64,000 nt of DNA from Acinetobacter calcoaceticus DSM 30006 = CIP 81.8 (GCF_000368965.1 NZ_KB849780.1:2196117-2260116); one strand, 5' to 3'; positions 28,518 through 38,723 are shown, counted from the first letter of the stretch. The notes: generated by a model from the letters alone, not told the origin. Translations and numbers: made by a program.

Positions 28518-31500
28518 CTATGACTCCGAAACTAACCCGTATTCTTTTGCCTGTTCTAAATCGACAGTGACTAATTTTGATGTACCCGGTTCAGGCATGG
28601 TCACACCCAACAAATCAGTTGCCATGGTCATCGCCAGCTTATTATGTGTAATGTAAATGAATTGTACATGTTCAGAAAGCTCTTTTACCAAATTACAATA
28701 TCTCTGAACATTCGCATCATCAAGTGGTGCGTCCACTTCATCTAACACACAAAACGGTGCCGGATTCAATCTAAAAATCGCAAATACTAATGCTAAAGCT
28801 GTTAAAGCCTTTTCCCCACCGGAAAGTAATGCTAGAGAACTATTTTTCTTACCCGGCGGTCTAGCCATCAGTTTAACACCAGATTGCCAGTCATCTTCAA
28901 GACTTAAACTTGCTTCACCACCATTAAAGACCTTTGGAAACAGATTTTGCAACTCTTGATTAATCTGATCAAAGGTTGTCATAAACAACTTACGTGTTTC
29001 CTGATCGATACTTTTCATCGCATCTTTTAGTTGAGTTACCGTATTTTCCAGATCTTGAATCTGGTGGCTCAACTCATCAAAACGCTGGGAAACTTCTTCA
29101 AACTCTTGTGAAGCGGCAAGATTAACCGCACCGATTTTTTCAAACTGTTTCTGTACTTTTTCCAGTTTTTGCTGGTGCTCGGTTAAATCGATTTGTAAGC
29201 CTTTTTTGATCTCGGCATTTAGCTCTTTAAGCTGTTCTTGATAATGTTCACGATCTGACTTAGCTGCTTGCCATGCCAAACGTTTCGCTTCAAGTTGTTC
29301 TCTGAGCTGCTCATCTTTTTGTTGATATTGATGACGCTGATCTGTCAGGGTTTGTTGTTTTTCCTGCACACTATTTAATTCAAGCTGCCATTCATTCCAG
29401 TTCTTTTGCAACTTTTCAGTTTGAGCAAATTGTTGCTGAAATTCGGACTGAAGATTTGGCAACTCCAATTGAATTGGATCAACAAATTTTTTCGCCTGTT
29501 CCATTTGAGCATTAATTTGCTGATATTGGCTCTGCAAGAACGAAATATCTTTTTCAAGCAACTCTATCTGTTGAGTTGTTTGCGTGCTGTTACGACGCAA
29601 AATTTCACGTTCTTGTTGTTGCTGATGCAGAGCTTGTTGTTGTTCCTCTAGCTGCTCTGTTAACTCTTCTACCCGAAATTGCAAAGTTTTATAGTCAGGT
29701 AAAATGGTTTCAAGTTTGATTGCTAGCGCATGTAAATCAATCTCCAGATCATCTTTTTGCATTGCATCTTCTTCAAGTTGCATGTCTAACTGAGCTAACT
29801 GATCTTTCAATTGCTGTTTTTGCAGTAAAAATGCTTGTGCCGCGGTTTGCTGTTTAGCAATTTGCACATCAAGCTGTTGTAAGTCTTTTTGTTTTTGTTT
29901 AACAACTTGCTGTTTCTGTTGCAAATCAGACTGCAACTGCCCTAGCTCATCTTTTTGCTGAATTACAATTTGATCTAATGCTTGTAATTCGGGTTGTTGC
30001 TTTTCAAGAACTTGTTCAATTTCATCTAGACGAATGCGATGACTGAGCATGCCTTGGGCGCTTTGACTCTCGTCATCATACATAAGGGCAATGACCCAGT
30101 CTTGCCCAACATGATAACCATCTAAAGTCAAAATAGACTGCCCATGTTGCAGTTGCTTTTGCTCTTTTAAAGCATAAGTCAAATCTTGTGCAATCGCTAC
30201 ATTCGAAAAGATTGATAGCTGTGGAGATGCAATCCAATCATTTAAACAAGCTAAATTACCTTTAAATTGACTTGTTTGCTCTGAAGGTTTTAACTGGCGA
30301 GCAACCCCTTCTTGAAAAGTTTGTTCGGTCTCAAGAATATGAGCTTGTAACCATTTCGCTAAAAACTTTTCAACAATCTGCGCATATGGTTTGCCTTGCT
30401 CTGTTAACTGCAAAGCCTGCATTAAACGTAGTGCATCTTGATGTTGCTTCGGGCTTTGCTTAGCAACAAGCTGGCTTAAGTTTTTCTGCTCTGATAATAA
30501 AACTTGTATTTCTGTTTTCAGCGTTTGCTGCTGATTTCTGCTTACCTGATGTTGCTGTTGAGACTGCTCTAAACGCTGTGAAAGCTGCTCAATTTCAGTC
30601 TCAAGTGTCGCAATTTCCCGACGAAGCTGTTGTTGCAGTTGCTCAAGCTCACCCTGCTCATCTTCATGAACATGCGATTGAATCTGACTTGCTTGATGTT
30701 GCAACGTTTCTTTTTGCTGCTCAATTCTTAGAACATTTTTACCTAACTGCTCAATTTGGGCAGACATCTGCATTTTTTGCTGCTGTTGTTTTTCAACCTG
30801 AGCTTTTACTTGTTCAAACTGTTGTTGCGCTTGTTTTTGCTGAGATTGTAAATCAGCAAAGTTTTGTTCAGCTTCCGTTGCAGTATGCTCAATTGCAGTT
30901 AAGGCTTCAGTTTGTTCATCTAACTGATTATTCAACGTTTCAAGTTGCAATTCAGAAAGCTGTAAACGTTCTTTAGTTTGGAATCTTTGCTGTTCTAATT
31001 GAACGAGAGTCGTACTGTTTTGCTGGTATAAACTCTGTTTTTGTTCCAGAGTCATTTTCAGTTCAGATAGTTTTTTTTCAGCTTGCTGCCATTCGTGTTG
31101 TAGTGGTGAAGATTGCTGAATGAGTCGCTGAAATAAAGCACTGGTTGCTTCTAAATCATGTTCAATTGCACTTAACTCTGAGCGAACCAATTTAAAAGTT
31201 TCGCCCAGTTCATTCATTTGAACTGTATATTCTTCTTGTAAGCGTACGCTTTTATCTGCCTGAAAAGATAAAATTTCAATTTTAAGCGTACGAATCTGAC
31301 CTTCTAACGTTTTATATTGAACCGCTGCTTCAGATTGACGTTTAAGCGTCTTAAGCTGCGATTTTAACTCTAGGGCAATATCTTCTAAACGTGAAAGGTT
31401 TTGCTCAGTATGCTCAAGATGTTGCAAAGTTTCGCGTCGACGAGCTTGATAGCGTGAAACACCCGCTGCCTCTTCAATAAAGATACGCATTTCTTCAGGC

Positions 31501-31967
31501 TTGGCATCAACCAGACGGTTAATCATGCCCTGTTCAATCACCGCATAAGAACGTGGTCCCAACCCTGTTCCCAAGAAAATATCGGTAATATCACGACGGC
31601 GACAACGTGTGCCATTTAAGAAATATTCGGACTTGCCTTCACGGGTGACCTGACGACGAACAGCTAACTCATTATAAGCATTATAGGATCCACCTAACTT
31701 ACCATATGTATTATCAAAACGTAGCTCAACACTCGCCACACCAACTGGCTTACGTTTGGAAGTTCCTGTGAAAATAACATCTTGCATGCTACCACCACGC
31801 AGTTGACGAGCATTTGATTCACCCATCACCCAACGAATGGCATCAATTACATTTGATTTGCCACAACCATTTGGACCAACCACTGCTGTGCGGTTAGCCT
31901 TAAAATTTAAAGTTGTACTATCTGCAAAAGATTTAAAGCCGGAAAGTTTTAAACTGCTTAAACGCAT
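28518..31967 (-). CDS. smc: Chromosome segregation protein SMC
   Basis: The 1149-residue ATPase forms the core of SMC-ScpAB. The N-terminal head has Walker A in VGPNGCGKSNVIDAIRWVMGE (32-52). Two long Gln/Glu-rich coiled coils (about 170-500 and 640-980) flank the hinge (about 505-630). The C-terminal head has the signature LLSGGEKALTALAL and Walker B FCVLDEVDAPLDD. The Gln-rich coil composition generates long open frames on the opposite strand that are not genes. Confidence 0.97.
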   Translation of the reverse strand: MRLSSLKLSGFKSFADSTTLNFKANRTAVVGPNGCGKSNVIDAIRWVMGESNARQLRGGSMQDVIFTGTSKRKPVGVASVELRFDNTYGKLGGSYNAYNELAVRRQVTREGKSEYFLNGTRCRRRDITDIFLGTGLGPRSYAVIEQGMINRLVDAKPEEMRIFIEEAAGVSRYQARRRETLQHLEHTEQNLSRLEDIALELKSQLKTLKRQSEAAVQYKTLEGQIRTLKIEILSFQADKSVRLQEEYTVQMNELGETFKLVRSELSAIEHDLEATSALFQRLIQQSSPLQHEWQQAEKKLSELKMTLEQKQSLYQQNSTTLVQLEQQRFQTKERLQLSELQLETLNNQLDEQTEALTAIEHTATEAEQNFADLQSQQKQAQQQFEQVKAQVEKQQQQKMQMSAQIEQLGKNVLRIEQQKETLQHQASQIQSHVHEDEQGELEQLQQQLRREIATLETEIEQLSQRLEQSQQQHQVSRNQQQTLKTEIQVLLSEQKNLSQLVAKQSPKQHQDALRLMQALQLTEQGKPYAQIVEKFLAKWLQAHILETEQTFQEGVARQLKPSEQTSQFKGNLACLNDWIASPQLSIFSNVAIAQDLTYALKEQKQLQHGQSILTLDGYHVGQDWVIALMYDDESQSAQGMLSHRIRLDEIEQVLEKQQPELQALDQIVIQQKDELGQLQSDLQQKQQVVKQKQKDLQQLDVQIAKQQTAAQAFLLQKQQLKDQLAQLDMQLEEDAMQKDDLEIDLHALAIKLETILPDYKTLQFRVEELTEQLEEQQQALHQQQQEREILRRNSTQTTQQIELLEKDISFLQSQYQQINAQMEQAKKFVDPIQLELPNLQSEFQQQFAQTEKLQKNWNEWQLELNSVQEKQQTLTDQRHQYQQKDEQLREQLEAKRLAWQAAKSDREHYQEQLKELNAEIKKGLQIDLTEHQQKLEKVQKQFEKIGAVNLAASQEFEEVSQRFDELSHQIQDLENTVTQLKDAMKSIDQETRKLFMTTFDQINQELQNLFPKVFNGGEASLSLEDDWQSGVKLMARPPGKKNSSLALLSGGEKALTALALVFAIFRLNPAPFCVLDEVDAPLDDANVQRYCNLVKELSEHVQFIYITHNKLAMTMATDLLGVTMPEPGTSKLVTVDLEQAKEYGLVSES

Positions 31968-31977
31968 AATGCCCTAA

Positions 31978-32673
31978 CTAGCGGCGTGAGCGTCTTGCCC
32001 AAGCCAATTCAATCTGTTTCATTCGTGTCAGCGATTCCAACACAAGGTTACGTAAGTGTCGACAAAAATCTTCCATAAATAAAGCGGCTTGTTGTGATTT
32101 TCGGATCAAAATTGCATCAATCACGAGTTTAAATAATGCAAATGCTTCTTGTAGTTCTCGTTTAGAAGTATTTAAGGTCAAAAAATAACTACGACGTAAT
32201 GAAGGTAGTAACTCTTTATAGAATTTCATTAGATAAGGATTTCCGACCATATCTTGCTGTTCAGCCAGATATTGGAAAACACCATCATAAAATTTCTCGA
32301 TATCTCCTGCTTTTACATGCTCAAGAAGTTGTTCTAACAATAACTGCAATTGATCTGCTTCATGTGCCCGCCATGTTTCACTTATTCGTTGAACAATATG
32401 CCCCAATAACATCATATTTGTGTCAAACAGTGCTTTCACCTGCTGTGCAGACATTTCTGAAACAATTGCCCCACGGCGTGGAAATATCTCAATTAAATGA
32501 GTACGCTCTAATAATAACAATGCTTCACGAACAGACCCTCGGCTCACGTCAAGCTCTTTAGCAATACGTAGTTCTTGAATACGTTCGCCTTCAACCAGCT
32601 CGCCACTAATGATCTGTTCGCTAATATATTTGACAATTTGCTCAGAAAGACTTTCTGTCTCTTCGAGATTCAT
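31978..32673 (-). CDS. GntR-family regulator with FCD domain
   Basis: The 231-residue protein has an N-terminal winged helix-turn-helix (about 10-75, ELRIAKELDVSRGSVREALLLLERTHLIEIFPRRGAIV). An all-helical FadR-like C-terminal ligand domain follows (about 85-215). The ligand is unknown. It lies ten bases upstream of smc on the same strand and may share its transcript. A 13-bp palindrome of GntR type lies about 90 bases upstream. Confidence 0.9.
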   Translation of the reverse strand: MNLEETESLSEQIVKYISEQIISGELVEGERIQELRIAKELDVSRGSVREALLLLERTHLIEIFPRRGAIVSEMSAQQVKALFDTNMMLLGHIVQRISETWRAHEADQLQLLLEQLLEHVKAGDIEKFYDGVFQYLAEQQDMVGNPYLMKFYKELLPSLRRSYFLTLNTSKRELQEAFALFKLVIDAILIRKSQQAALFMEDFCRHLRNLVLESLTRMKQIELAWARRSRR

Positions 32674-32762
32674 AAATCACCCGCTACTTTTTATATGCAT
32701 TAATCCATGCTTTTCTTTCGCATCCTTGTTTTTAACTGATCCCATCGATTAAAAACTATGTC

Positions 32763-32775
32763 ATTGTCTGACAAT
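32763..32775. promoter_or_regulatory. Candidate GntR operator
   Basis: ATTGTC-T-GACAAT is a perfect 13-bp inverted repeat. Its TTGTC/GACAA half-sites fit the GT...AC pattern bound by GntR/FadR regulators. On the minus strand it overlaps a TTGTCA that could be the -35 box of the regulator gene, which suggests autoregulation. Confidence 0.5.
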
Positions 32776-32860
32776 TTCATTGCATTTTAAGCCAACCCAT
32801 TTAAAAACAACACCAAAATCAGATGAATAAAAGCCCCGAATGTTCTTATATTCTTTAATA

Positions 32861-32893
32861 AAAAAAGCTCGAATTTCTAAAAATTCAAGCTCT
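32861..32893 (-). terminator. Terminator of the TauE/SafE gene
   Basis: AGCTCGAATTT and AAATTCAAGCT pair with one mismatch. On the minus strand the stem is followed by TTTTTTT. It lies about 40 bases after the stop of the exporter gene. Confidence 0.75.
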
Positions 32894-32929
32894 TAGGTCG
32901 TAGTCTTCTTAAGATTAATATTTTATTCT

Positions 32930-33733
32930 TTAGTGCATAATGCCTTTATAAATAAAATAACTACCTACCACCACTAACAAACAGGCAAAGCATTTTTTTA
33001 ACATTTGCGGTGACAATGCATGAGCGACTTTTGCTCCAAACTTGGCTGTAATAAAACTCATAACACTAATGCCAATAAAAGCATAGATATGTACATAACC
33101 AATCGTGTTAGGTACAGAGATGTGTTCTTTAGCACCAAACCACATGAAGCCAATTGCGCCTGCAACAGCAATTGGTAAACCACAAGCAGCAGAAGTTGCG
33201 ACTGCTTTTTGCATAACGACGCCATGACGGTTTAAATACGGAACAGTTAAGCTACCGCCCCCAATTCCAAAAATTGCAGAGGCAACACCAATTCCGCCAC
33301 CTGCCATCACTTGCATAGATGCTGAAGGAAGCTGACGTGTTGGATCAACTACAACATGGGCGCCTTTAAACATGCGATAAGCCATGGAAACAGCAAAAAT
33401 CCCAATAAGAAGTTGCAAATGTTGACCAGACATCAGGTCAGCAATACCAGCACCCAAAAATGAACCAATAATGAGCCCAGGTGCTAAATTACGAAAAACT
33501 GGCCAAAGTACAGCTCCTTTTTTATGGTGAGCCGAAACCGAACTAAAGGACGTTACAATAATAGTCGCAAGTGATGTTCCTACTGCAATATGCATGATTA
33601 CTGCAGGGTCATAGTGTAACTGGGTAAAAACGACATAGAGGATTGGTACAATAATTAATCCACCACCAACCCCAAACAATCCGGCAGTAAAACCAGCAAT
33701 TGCGCCAATGAGTAAATATATGATTAACTCCAT
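32930..33733 (-). CDS. TauE/SafE-family sulfite exporter
   Basis: The 267-residue membrane protein has about eight helices in two repeated halves. Each half has the family glycine motif (AGLFGVGGGLIIVPIL at about 16-31 and ASAIFGIGGGSLTVPYL near 155). The family moves sulfite, sulfoacetate or other organosulfur anions, and the substrate here is unknown. It is divergent from birA with only 30 bases between start codons, so their promoters must overlap. Confidence 0.9.
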   Translation of the reverse strand: MELIIYLLIGAIAGFTAGLFGVGGGLIIVPILYVVFTQLHYDPAVIMHIAVGTSLATIIVTSFSSVSAHHKKGAVLWPVFRNLAPGLIIGSFLGAGIADLMSGQHLQLLIGIFAVSMAYRMFKGAHVVVDPTRQLPSASMQVMAGGGIGVASAIFGIGGGSLTVPYLNRHGVVMQKAVATSAACGLPIAVAGAIGFMWFGAKEHISVPNTIGYVHIYAFIGISVMSFITAKFGAKVAHALSPQMLKKCFACLLVVVGSYFIYKGIMH

Positions 33734-33763
33734 AAATGTTTTACCACTCTGCTCATATTCAAC

Positions 33764-34516
33764 ATGGATTTAGAGACTCGCCAACTACAACAACTTTTAA
33801 GCGCAAAAAACCAGCTTCCAGAAGTGGTTTTATTAAAAGCAACCACAACTTCGACCAATGATGATATTCGTGAAATTGCCCAAAAAGGCATTACAACAGG
33901 CTTGGTTTGCAGTGCTCAACAAACTCAAGGGCGAGGTCAACATCAACGGCAATGGATTTCACCTGAAGGAAACATTTATTTAAGCACATTGGTGCAAACT
34001 CGAACACCCTTAGATGGTCGCTTAGCACTTGAAGTTGCTCTAAATATTTTGCAAATCCCGCAATTACAGCCCCTAAGCTTACAAGTAAAATGGCCAAATG
34101 ATTTATATAGTGCGCAAGGAAAATGGGGTGGAATTTTAGTTGAACCCCTTTCGCAACATCAGGCTATAGTAGGTGTGGGCATTAATTTAAAAACGCCACC
34201 CGTAACCGACAGTGATCAGCCGATTACCTCTTTAGAAGATTTAGGTTTAGAGCAAAACAATCGTCTTGAGTTAGTTTCAGAACTGTATATGGCTATTCAA
34301 AACGCAGCTCGCTGGTTCGATCATGGCTGCTACAACTTAGCTGGCCGTTTTAATCATCATGCCGCATGGATTAATCAATTCGTGCAGTTTGAGCATAGCC
34401 AAGGATTAGTAGAAGGTCGTTTTGTTGGAATTTCCAATGATGGAGCTGTCATACTTGAAACTCCTGAACCTAAGCAGTTTTATCAAGGTCGCTTAAGACC
34501 ACAGATCAATCAATAA
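33764..34516 (+). CDS. birA: Biotin-[acetyl-CoA carboxylase] ligase, catalytic part only
   Basis: The 250-residue enzyme activates biotin with ATP and attaches it to the AccB lysine. The catalytic domain begins almost at once, with TSTNDDI at about 27-33. The biotinyl-AMP loop [19 protein letters not shown] follows, then [10 protein letters not shown] and KWGGILVEP. The N-terminal winged helix of E. coli BirA is absent, so this protein cannot repress the bio genes by the E. coli mechanism. It is followed 14 bases later by coaX. Confidence 0.94.
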   Translation: MDLETRQLQQLLSAKNQLPEVVLLKATTTSTNDDIREIAQKGITTGLVCSAQQTQGRGQHQRQWISPEGNIYLSTLVQTRTPLDGRLALEVALNILQIPQLQPLSLQVKWPNDLYSAQGKWGGILVEPLSQHQAIVGVGINLKTPPVTDSDQPITSLEDLGLEQNNRLELVSELYMAIQNAARWFDHGCYNLAGRFNHHAAWINQFVQFEHSQGLVEGRFVGISNDGAVILETPEPKQFYQGRLRPQINQ

Positions 34517-34530
34517 ACAGGTGTTTCTCC

Positions 34531-35265
34531 ATGAAAAGTTTATGGCTCGATATCGGGAACACTCGTTTAAAATACTGGATTACTGAAAATCACCAAACTA
34601 TTGAGCATGCCGCAGAACTGCATTTGCAATCCCCTGCCGATTTATTACTTGGGTTAATTCAACATTTTAAGCATCAAGGGCTTCATAGAATTGGGGTATC
34701 CTCTGTCTTAGATGCCGAGAATAATCAGCGCATTAGACAAATTCTAAAATGGCTTGAAATTCCAGTTGTTTTTGCAAAGGTTCATGCTGAATATGCTGAG
34801 TTAAAGTGTGGCTATGAGGTACCAAGCCAGCTCGGAATTGACCGCTGGCTACAAGTACTCGCTGTGGCTCAGGCTAATGAAAACTATTGTATTATTGGTT
34901 GTGGAACAGCCTTAACTATTGATTTAACGCAAGGCAAACAACATTTAGGTGGATATATTTTACCTAATTTATATTTGCAGCGTGATGCACTTATTCAAAA
35001 CACCAAGGGCATTAAAATTCCAGATTCAGCTTTTGATAATCTAAACCCAGGCAACAACACCGTCGATGCTGTACATCATGGTATTTTATTAGGCTTAATT
35101 AGTACTATCGAAAATATTATGCAGCAATCTCCGAAAAAACTGCTCCTTACCGGTGGAGATGCACAACTATTTGCCAAGTTCTTGCAAAAATATAATCCAG
35201 TTGTAGAAACTGACCTTTTGCTCAAAGGATTACAACAATATATTGCTCATTACCCTAAAGACTAA
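34531..35265 (+). CDS. coaX: Type III pantothenate kinase
   Basis: The 244-residue enzyme carries out the first step of CoA synthesis. The ASKHA-fold phosphate loop [13 protein letters not shown] is at residues 4-16. [40 protein letters not shown] and [11 protein letters not shown] are also present. It is co-transcribed with birA, an arrangement common in gammaproteobacteria, and ends at a terminator shared with ffh. Confidence 0.95.
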   Translation: MKSLWLDIGNTRLKYWITENHQTIEHAAELHLQSPADLLLGLIQHFKHQGLHRIGVSSVLDAENNQRIRQILKWLEIPVVFAKVHAEYAELKCGYEVPSQLGIDRWLQVLAVAQANENYCIIGCGTALTIDLTQGKQHLGGYILPNLYLQRDALIQNTKGIKIPDSAFDNLNPGNNTVDAVHHGILLGLISTIENIMQQSPKKLLLTGGDAQLFAKFLQKYNPVVETDLLLKGLQQYIAHYPKD

Positions 35266-35280
35266 AATACAGAACAAAAT

Positions 35281-35305
35281 AAAAGGCGCTATATGCGCCT
35301 TTTAT
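35281..35305. terminator. Bidirectional terminator coaX / ffh
   Basis: AAAAGGCGC and GCGCCTTTT enclose TATAT. It lies between convergent coaX and ffh. Confidence 0.88.
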
Positions 35306-35314
35306 TTTACGAAC

Positions 35315-36730
35315 TTATTTCTTTTGGTCGTTGTTGCCAAAGAGTGGCCCCATTCCGCCGCCACCGCCGCCGCCAAATTGTTTTTGCATATTGCCTAATG
35401 AACGCATCATTTTGCTCATACCAGATGGATTCGCAAACTTCTTCATCATTTTAGCCATTTGTGCTTGTTGCTTAATGAGTTTATTCACTTCAGCAACATC
35501 CATACCACAACCAGCTGCAATACGTTTTTTACGGCTTGGGTTCATCAAGTCTGGATTACGGCGTTCTTTAACGGTCATCGACTGGATAATAGCTTCCATT
35601 TTCTTAACCTGTTTTTCAGGATTCGCTTGCTCAATCGCTTGCTGAATTCCTGCACCGCTCATGCCTGGCAACTTATCTAAGAAGCCCATCATGCCGCCCA
35701 TACTTTTCATTTGCTCAAATTGCATCAGCATATCTTCAAAGTTGAAGCTGCCTCCTTTTTGCAATTTTTTAGCCATTTTTTCGGCTTTTTCTTTGTCGAT
35801 TTTACGTTCAACTTCCTCGACTAAAGAAAGTACGTCACCCATGCCCAAAATACGTTGAGCAACACGATCTGGATGGAATGGTTCTAAAGCATCAAGCTTC
35901 TCACCCATACCCAAGAACTTGATTGGCTTACCCGTAATTGCACGCACAGAAAGCGCTGCACCACCACGTGCATCACCATCAGTCTTAGTGAGAATCACAC
36001 CTGTAAGTGCCAATGCATCATTAAAGGCTTTAGCTGTATTTGCAGCATCCTGACCTGTCATGGCATCAACCACAAACAAGGTTTCAGTTGGCTTAACAGC
36101 AGCATGCAATTCTTTAATTTCGTCCATCATGTCTTCATCGACATGTAAACGACCAGCGGTATCGACAATCAATACATCAGCAAATTGGATTTTTGCCTGT
36201 TCAATTGCACGATTAACGATATCAATTGGCTTTTCAGAAGCATCTGAAGGAATAAAACCTGCCCCAACTTCTGCTGACACAGTTTCTAACTGCTTAATCG
36301 CTGCTGGACGGTAAACGTCCGCAGAAACCGTCATTACTTTTTTCTTTTGACGCTCTTTTAAGAAACGTGCCAACTTAGCGGCAGTTGTCGTTTTACCCGC
36401 ACCTTGTAAACCAGCAAGTAATACAACAACGGGAGGCTTAGCACTTAAATCAAGTGTTTCATTCGCCTCACCCATCATCTTGGTGAGTTCGTCATAGACA
36501 ATTTTTACAAATGCCTGGCCTGGCGATAACTGAGTCATCACTTCCTGGCCCAATGCCTCTTCCTTAACTTTCGCGATAAATTCACGAGTTACAGGTAACG
36601 CGACATCGGCTTCAAGAAGTGCCATACGTACTTCACGTAAGGTATCTTTAATATTGTCTTCGGTCAGCTGCCCTGAGCCAGTAACATTTCTTAAACTCTG
36701 TGTGAGTCGTTCTGTTAAGGTATCAAACAT
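35315..36730 (-). CDS. ffh: Signal recognition particle protein
   Basis: The 471-residue GTPase targets nascent inner-membrane proteins with 4.5S RNA and FtsY. The NG domain has LLAGLQGAGKTTTAAKLARFL (about 103-123), DTAGR and TKTDGDARGGAALS. The M domain (about 300-430) is rich in Met and contains the RNA-binding SRKKRIAAGCG motif. The C-terminus has a run of seven glycines before MGPLFG. No 4.5S RNA gene is visible nearby. Confidence 0.97.
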   Translation of the reverse strand: MFDTLTERLTQSLRNVTGSGQLTEDNIKDTLREVRMALLEADVALPVTREFIAKVKEEALGQEVMTQLSPGQAFVKIVYDELTKMMGEANETLDLSAKPPVVVLLAGLQGAGKTTTAAKLARFLKERQKKKVMTVSADVYRPAAIKQLETVSAEVGAGFIPSDASEKPIDIVNRAIEQAKIQFADVLIVDTAGRLHVDEDMMDEIKELHAAVKPTETLFVVDAMTGQDAANTAKAFNDALALTGVILTKTDGDARGGAALSVRAITGKPIKFLGMGEKLDALEPFHPDRVAQRILGMGDVLSLVEEVERKIDKEKAEKMAKKLQKGGSFNFEDMLMQFEQMKSMGGMMGFLDKLPGMSGAGIQQAIEQANPEKQVKKMEAIIQSMTVKERRNPDLMNPSRKKRIAAGCGMDVAEVNKLIKQQAQMAKMMKKFANPSGMSKMMRSLGNMQKQFGGGGGGGMGPLFGNNDQKK

Positions 36731-36870
36731 TGCAAAATCCGCTTAAAATGGCTAGTTGCAAAAAAATCTTTCTCGAAATAGAAAATTTATGCATAGAATG
36801 CTATAGGATACTTTAGTTCGCAGCGAATTTATATCTTATATAGATGAATTAATCCTGAAAAAGGTTTGAC

Positions 36871-37680
36871 ATGATTAGCCTCCCCTTGGTTTACACAATT
36901 TTGGCACTCATTGCATATACCACTTCTTTCTGGTATCTGTTTATTCGTTTAATGTCAAAACGTGAACCAAACCCATGGTTATTTGCTGTTGTTGCAACTT
37001 TGGCACTCCTGTTGCACGGCACAGTTTTATGCCATGCCATGCTGACACCAGCCGGAATTAACTACGATGTTTTTAATTTAGTATCTTTTACATCGTGGCT
37101 TATGCTGTTGTTAAGTTTAATTTTTAGTATTTTTCGCCCTATTGTACCGTTAAACTTGTTAGGCATTCCTGTAGCGGCTATTGGCCTGATTTTAGGTTTT
37201 GCATTCAGCCGACCCGATCAATTTATTGAACAACACTCTTTAGGCCTTGATGTCCATATCATTCTGTCTTTATCTGCCTATGCAGTTTTACTAATGGCAA
37301 CCATTCACGCTATTTTGCTGTGGTTCCAAAATCGTGAACTCAAAAAGAAACAAAAAAAACGCTTTTGGGTCAATTTACTCCCATCAATTCAGGCAATGGA
37401 ATCTTTGTTATTTGACCTCATCATTACTGGTTTTATTCTATTAACAATTGCACTCGCTTTTGGTTTCTTGACTATCGATAGCTTCTTTGCCCAACATCTC
37501 GCTCATAAAACTGTATTTAGTATTATTTCCTGGTTTATCTATGGATCATTATTGATTGGTCATTATAAACTCGGATGGCGAGGACAAAAGGCCATTCGTT
37601 TTACCTTAATCGGCTTTGTGCTTTTAGCCATTGGTTTTATTGGTAGTAAATTTGTGCTTGAAATGATTTTGGGTCTCTAA
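36871..37680 (+). CDS. CcsA/YpjD-type cytochrome c assembly membrane protein
   Basis: The 269-residue protein has about eight membrane helices and the conserved histidines of the CcsA/HemX family (LDVHIILSLSAYAVLLMA and HLAHKTVFSIISWFIYG). The tryptophan-rich WWD haem motif of true CcsA is not seen, so it is probably a YpjD-like protein of uncertain function. It lies divergently beside ffh, its usual neighbour in related bacteria. Confidence 0.85.
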   Translation: MISLPLVYTILALIAYTTSFWYLFIRLMSKREPNPWLFAVVATLALLLHGTVLCHAMLTPAGINYDVFNLVSFTSWLMLLLSLIFSIFRPIVPLNLLGIPVAAIGLILGFAFSRPDQFIEQHSLGLDVHIILSLSAYAVLLMATIHAILLWFQNRELKKKQKKRFWVNLLPSIQAMESLLFDLIITGFILLTIALAFGFLTIDSFFAQHLAHKTVFSIISWFIYGSLLIGHYKLGWRGQKAIRFTLIGFVLLAIGFIGSKFVLEMILGL

Positions 37681-37707
37681 ATTAATTAAAATTTCATCGA
37701 TACTAGA

Positions 37708-37744
37708 CAGCGTTATACATATCCCGTATAACGCTGTTTTCTTT
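37708..37744 (+). terminator. Terminator after the CcsA-like gene
   Basis: CAGCGTTATAC and GTATAACGCTG enclose ATATCCC and are followed by TTTTCTTTTT. It ends 9 to 20 bases before the dusC start. Confidence 0.85.
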
Positions 37745-37764
37745 TTGCTCAGGTGACACAGACT

Positions 37765-38709
37765 GTGAAACTCATACTCGCTCCAATGGAAGGTTTAACT
37801 GACCCGATCATGCGGGATACACTCACATCTGTTGGTCATTTCGACTGGTGTGTGACCGAGTTTATTCGAGTTACAGACAGCATTTTGCCAGACCATATCT
37901 ACTATAGTTTTTGTCCAGAATTAAAAAATGACGGTAAAACGGCGGCTGGGACACCTGTCCATGTCCAGTTCTTAGGAAATAATCCAGATATGCTGGCAGC
38001 AAATGCAGCAAAAGTTGTAGAGCTTGGTGCACCAGCAATTGATCTAAATTTCGGTTGTCCCGCAAAAACTGTAAACCGACACCGAGGCGGCTCAGTTCTT
38101 CTTGATGAACCTGATGTTGTACATATGCTAATTAAAGCAGTAAGAGATGCGGTACCTCCGCATATTCCTGTTTCAGCAAAAATGCGTTTAGGTTATCTAG
38201 ATGAAAATCACACCATGGAAAATGCCCATGCTGTTGAAGATGCTGGTGCAAGTTGGTTGACAGTTCACGCTCGTACTAAAGCAGATGGTTACACACCACC
38301 AGCTTATTGGGAAAAAATTCTACCCATTAAAGAAGCTTTAAAAATTAATGTAATTGCCAACGGTGAAATCTGGAGCAATGCAGATGCTAGAGCTTGTCAG
38401 CAACAATCTGGCTGCGAAGATTTAATGATTGGCCGTGGTGCTGTGACTACCCCAGATTTAACACAATGCATTCGTGAAAATATGAATGAGGCATTATTCA
38501 GTTGGGAACAACTTGTTGATTTGCAAATTCGCTTTTTAAACGGTCAAGCAAAAACAGAAATTGGTATGGTTGGTCGTTATAAACAATGGTTGGGGATGAT
38601 GACTAAAGCCTACCCCCAAGCTAAAAACTTATGGGATCAAGTTAAGCGTATTAAAGCTTTGGATGAAATTGTTCAACAGTTAGAACACACCAGATCAGAA
38701 AACATTTAA
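37765..38709 (+). CDS. dusC: tRNA-dihydrouridine(16) synthase
   Basis: The flavoprotein (314 residues from this start) reduces uridine in the tRNA D-loop. LILAPMEGLTDPIMR, DLNFGCPAKTVNRHRGGSVLL with the active cysteine, and VIANGEIW and MIGRGA FMN-binding segments match DusC rather than DusA or DusB. I prefer the GTG at 37765 over the GTG at 37753. AGGTGA then lies eight bases upstream, and the product begins VKLILAPMEG like E. coli DusC. Confidence 0.93.
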   Translation: MKLILAPMEGLTDPIMRDTLTSVGHFDWCVTEFIRVTDSILPDHIYYSFCPELKNDGKTAAGTPVHVQFLGNNPDMLAANAAKVVELGAPAIDLNFGCPAKTVNRHRGGSVLLDEPDVVHMLIKAVRDAVPPHIPVSAKMRLGYLDENHTMENAHAVEDAGASWLTVHARTKADGYTPPAYWEKILPIKEALKINVIANGEIWSNADARACQQQSGCEDLMIGRGAVTTPDLTQCIRENMNEALFSWEQLVDLQIRFLNGQAKTEIGMVGRYKQWLGMMTKAYPQAKNLWDQVKRIKALDEIVQQLEHTRSENI

Positions 38710-38723
38710 CTCAATATAGTCAT

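Noticed and set aside
30578..30976. Long plus-strand open frames opposite smc (also 30272-30463 and 29406-29651)
   Set aside because: They arise from the Gln/Glu-rich coiled-coil codons of smc. They have no ribosome sites and low-complexity products.
31978..32673. GntR regulator as BioR, controlling biotin genes
   Set aside because: No BioR-type operator was found upstream of the esterase, bioA or birA. The gene is linked to smc, and the palindrome it does have is of a different sequence.
35345..35385. GC-rich triplet run at the 3' end of ffh as a regulatory repeat
   Set aside because: It simply encodes the run of seven glycines in the Ffh tail, a variable part of the protein.
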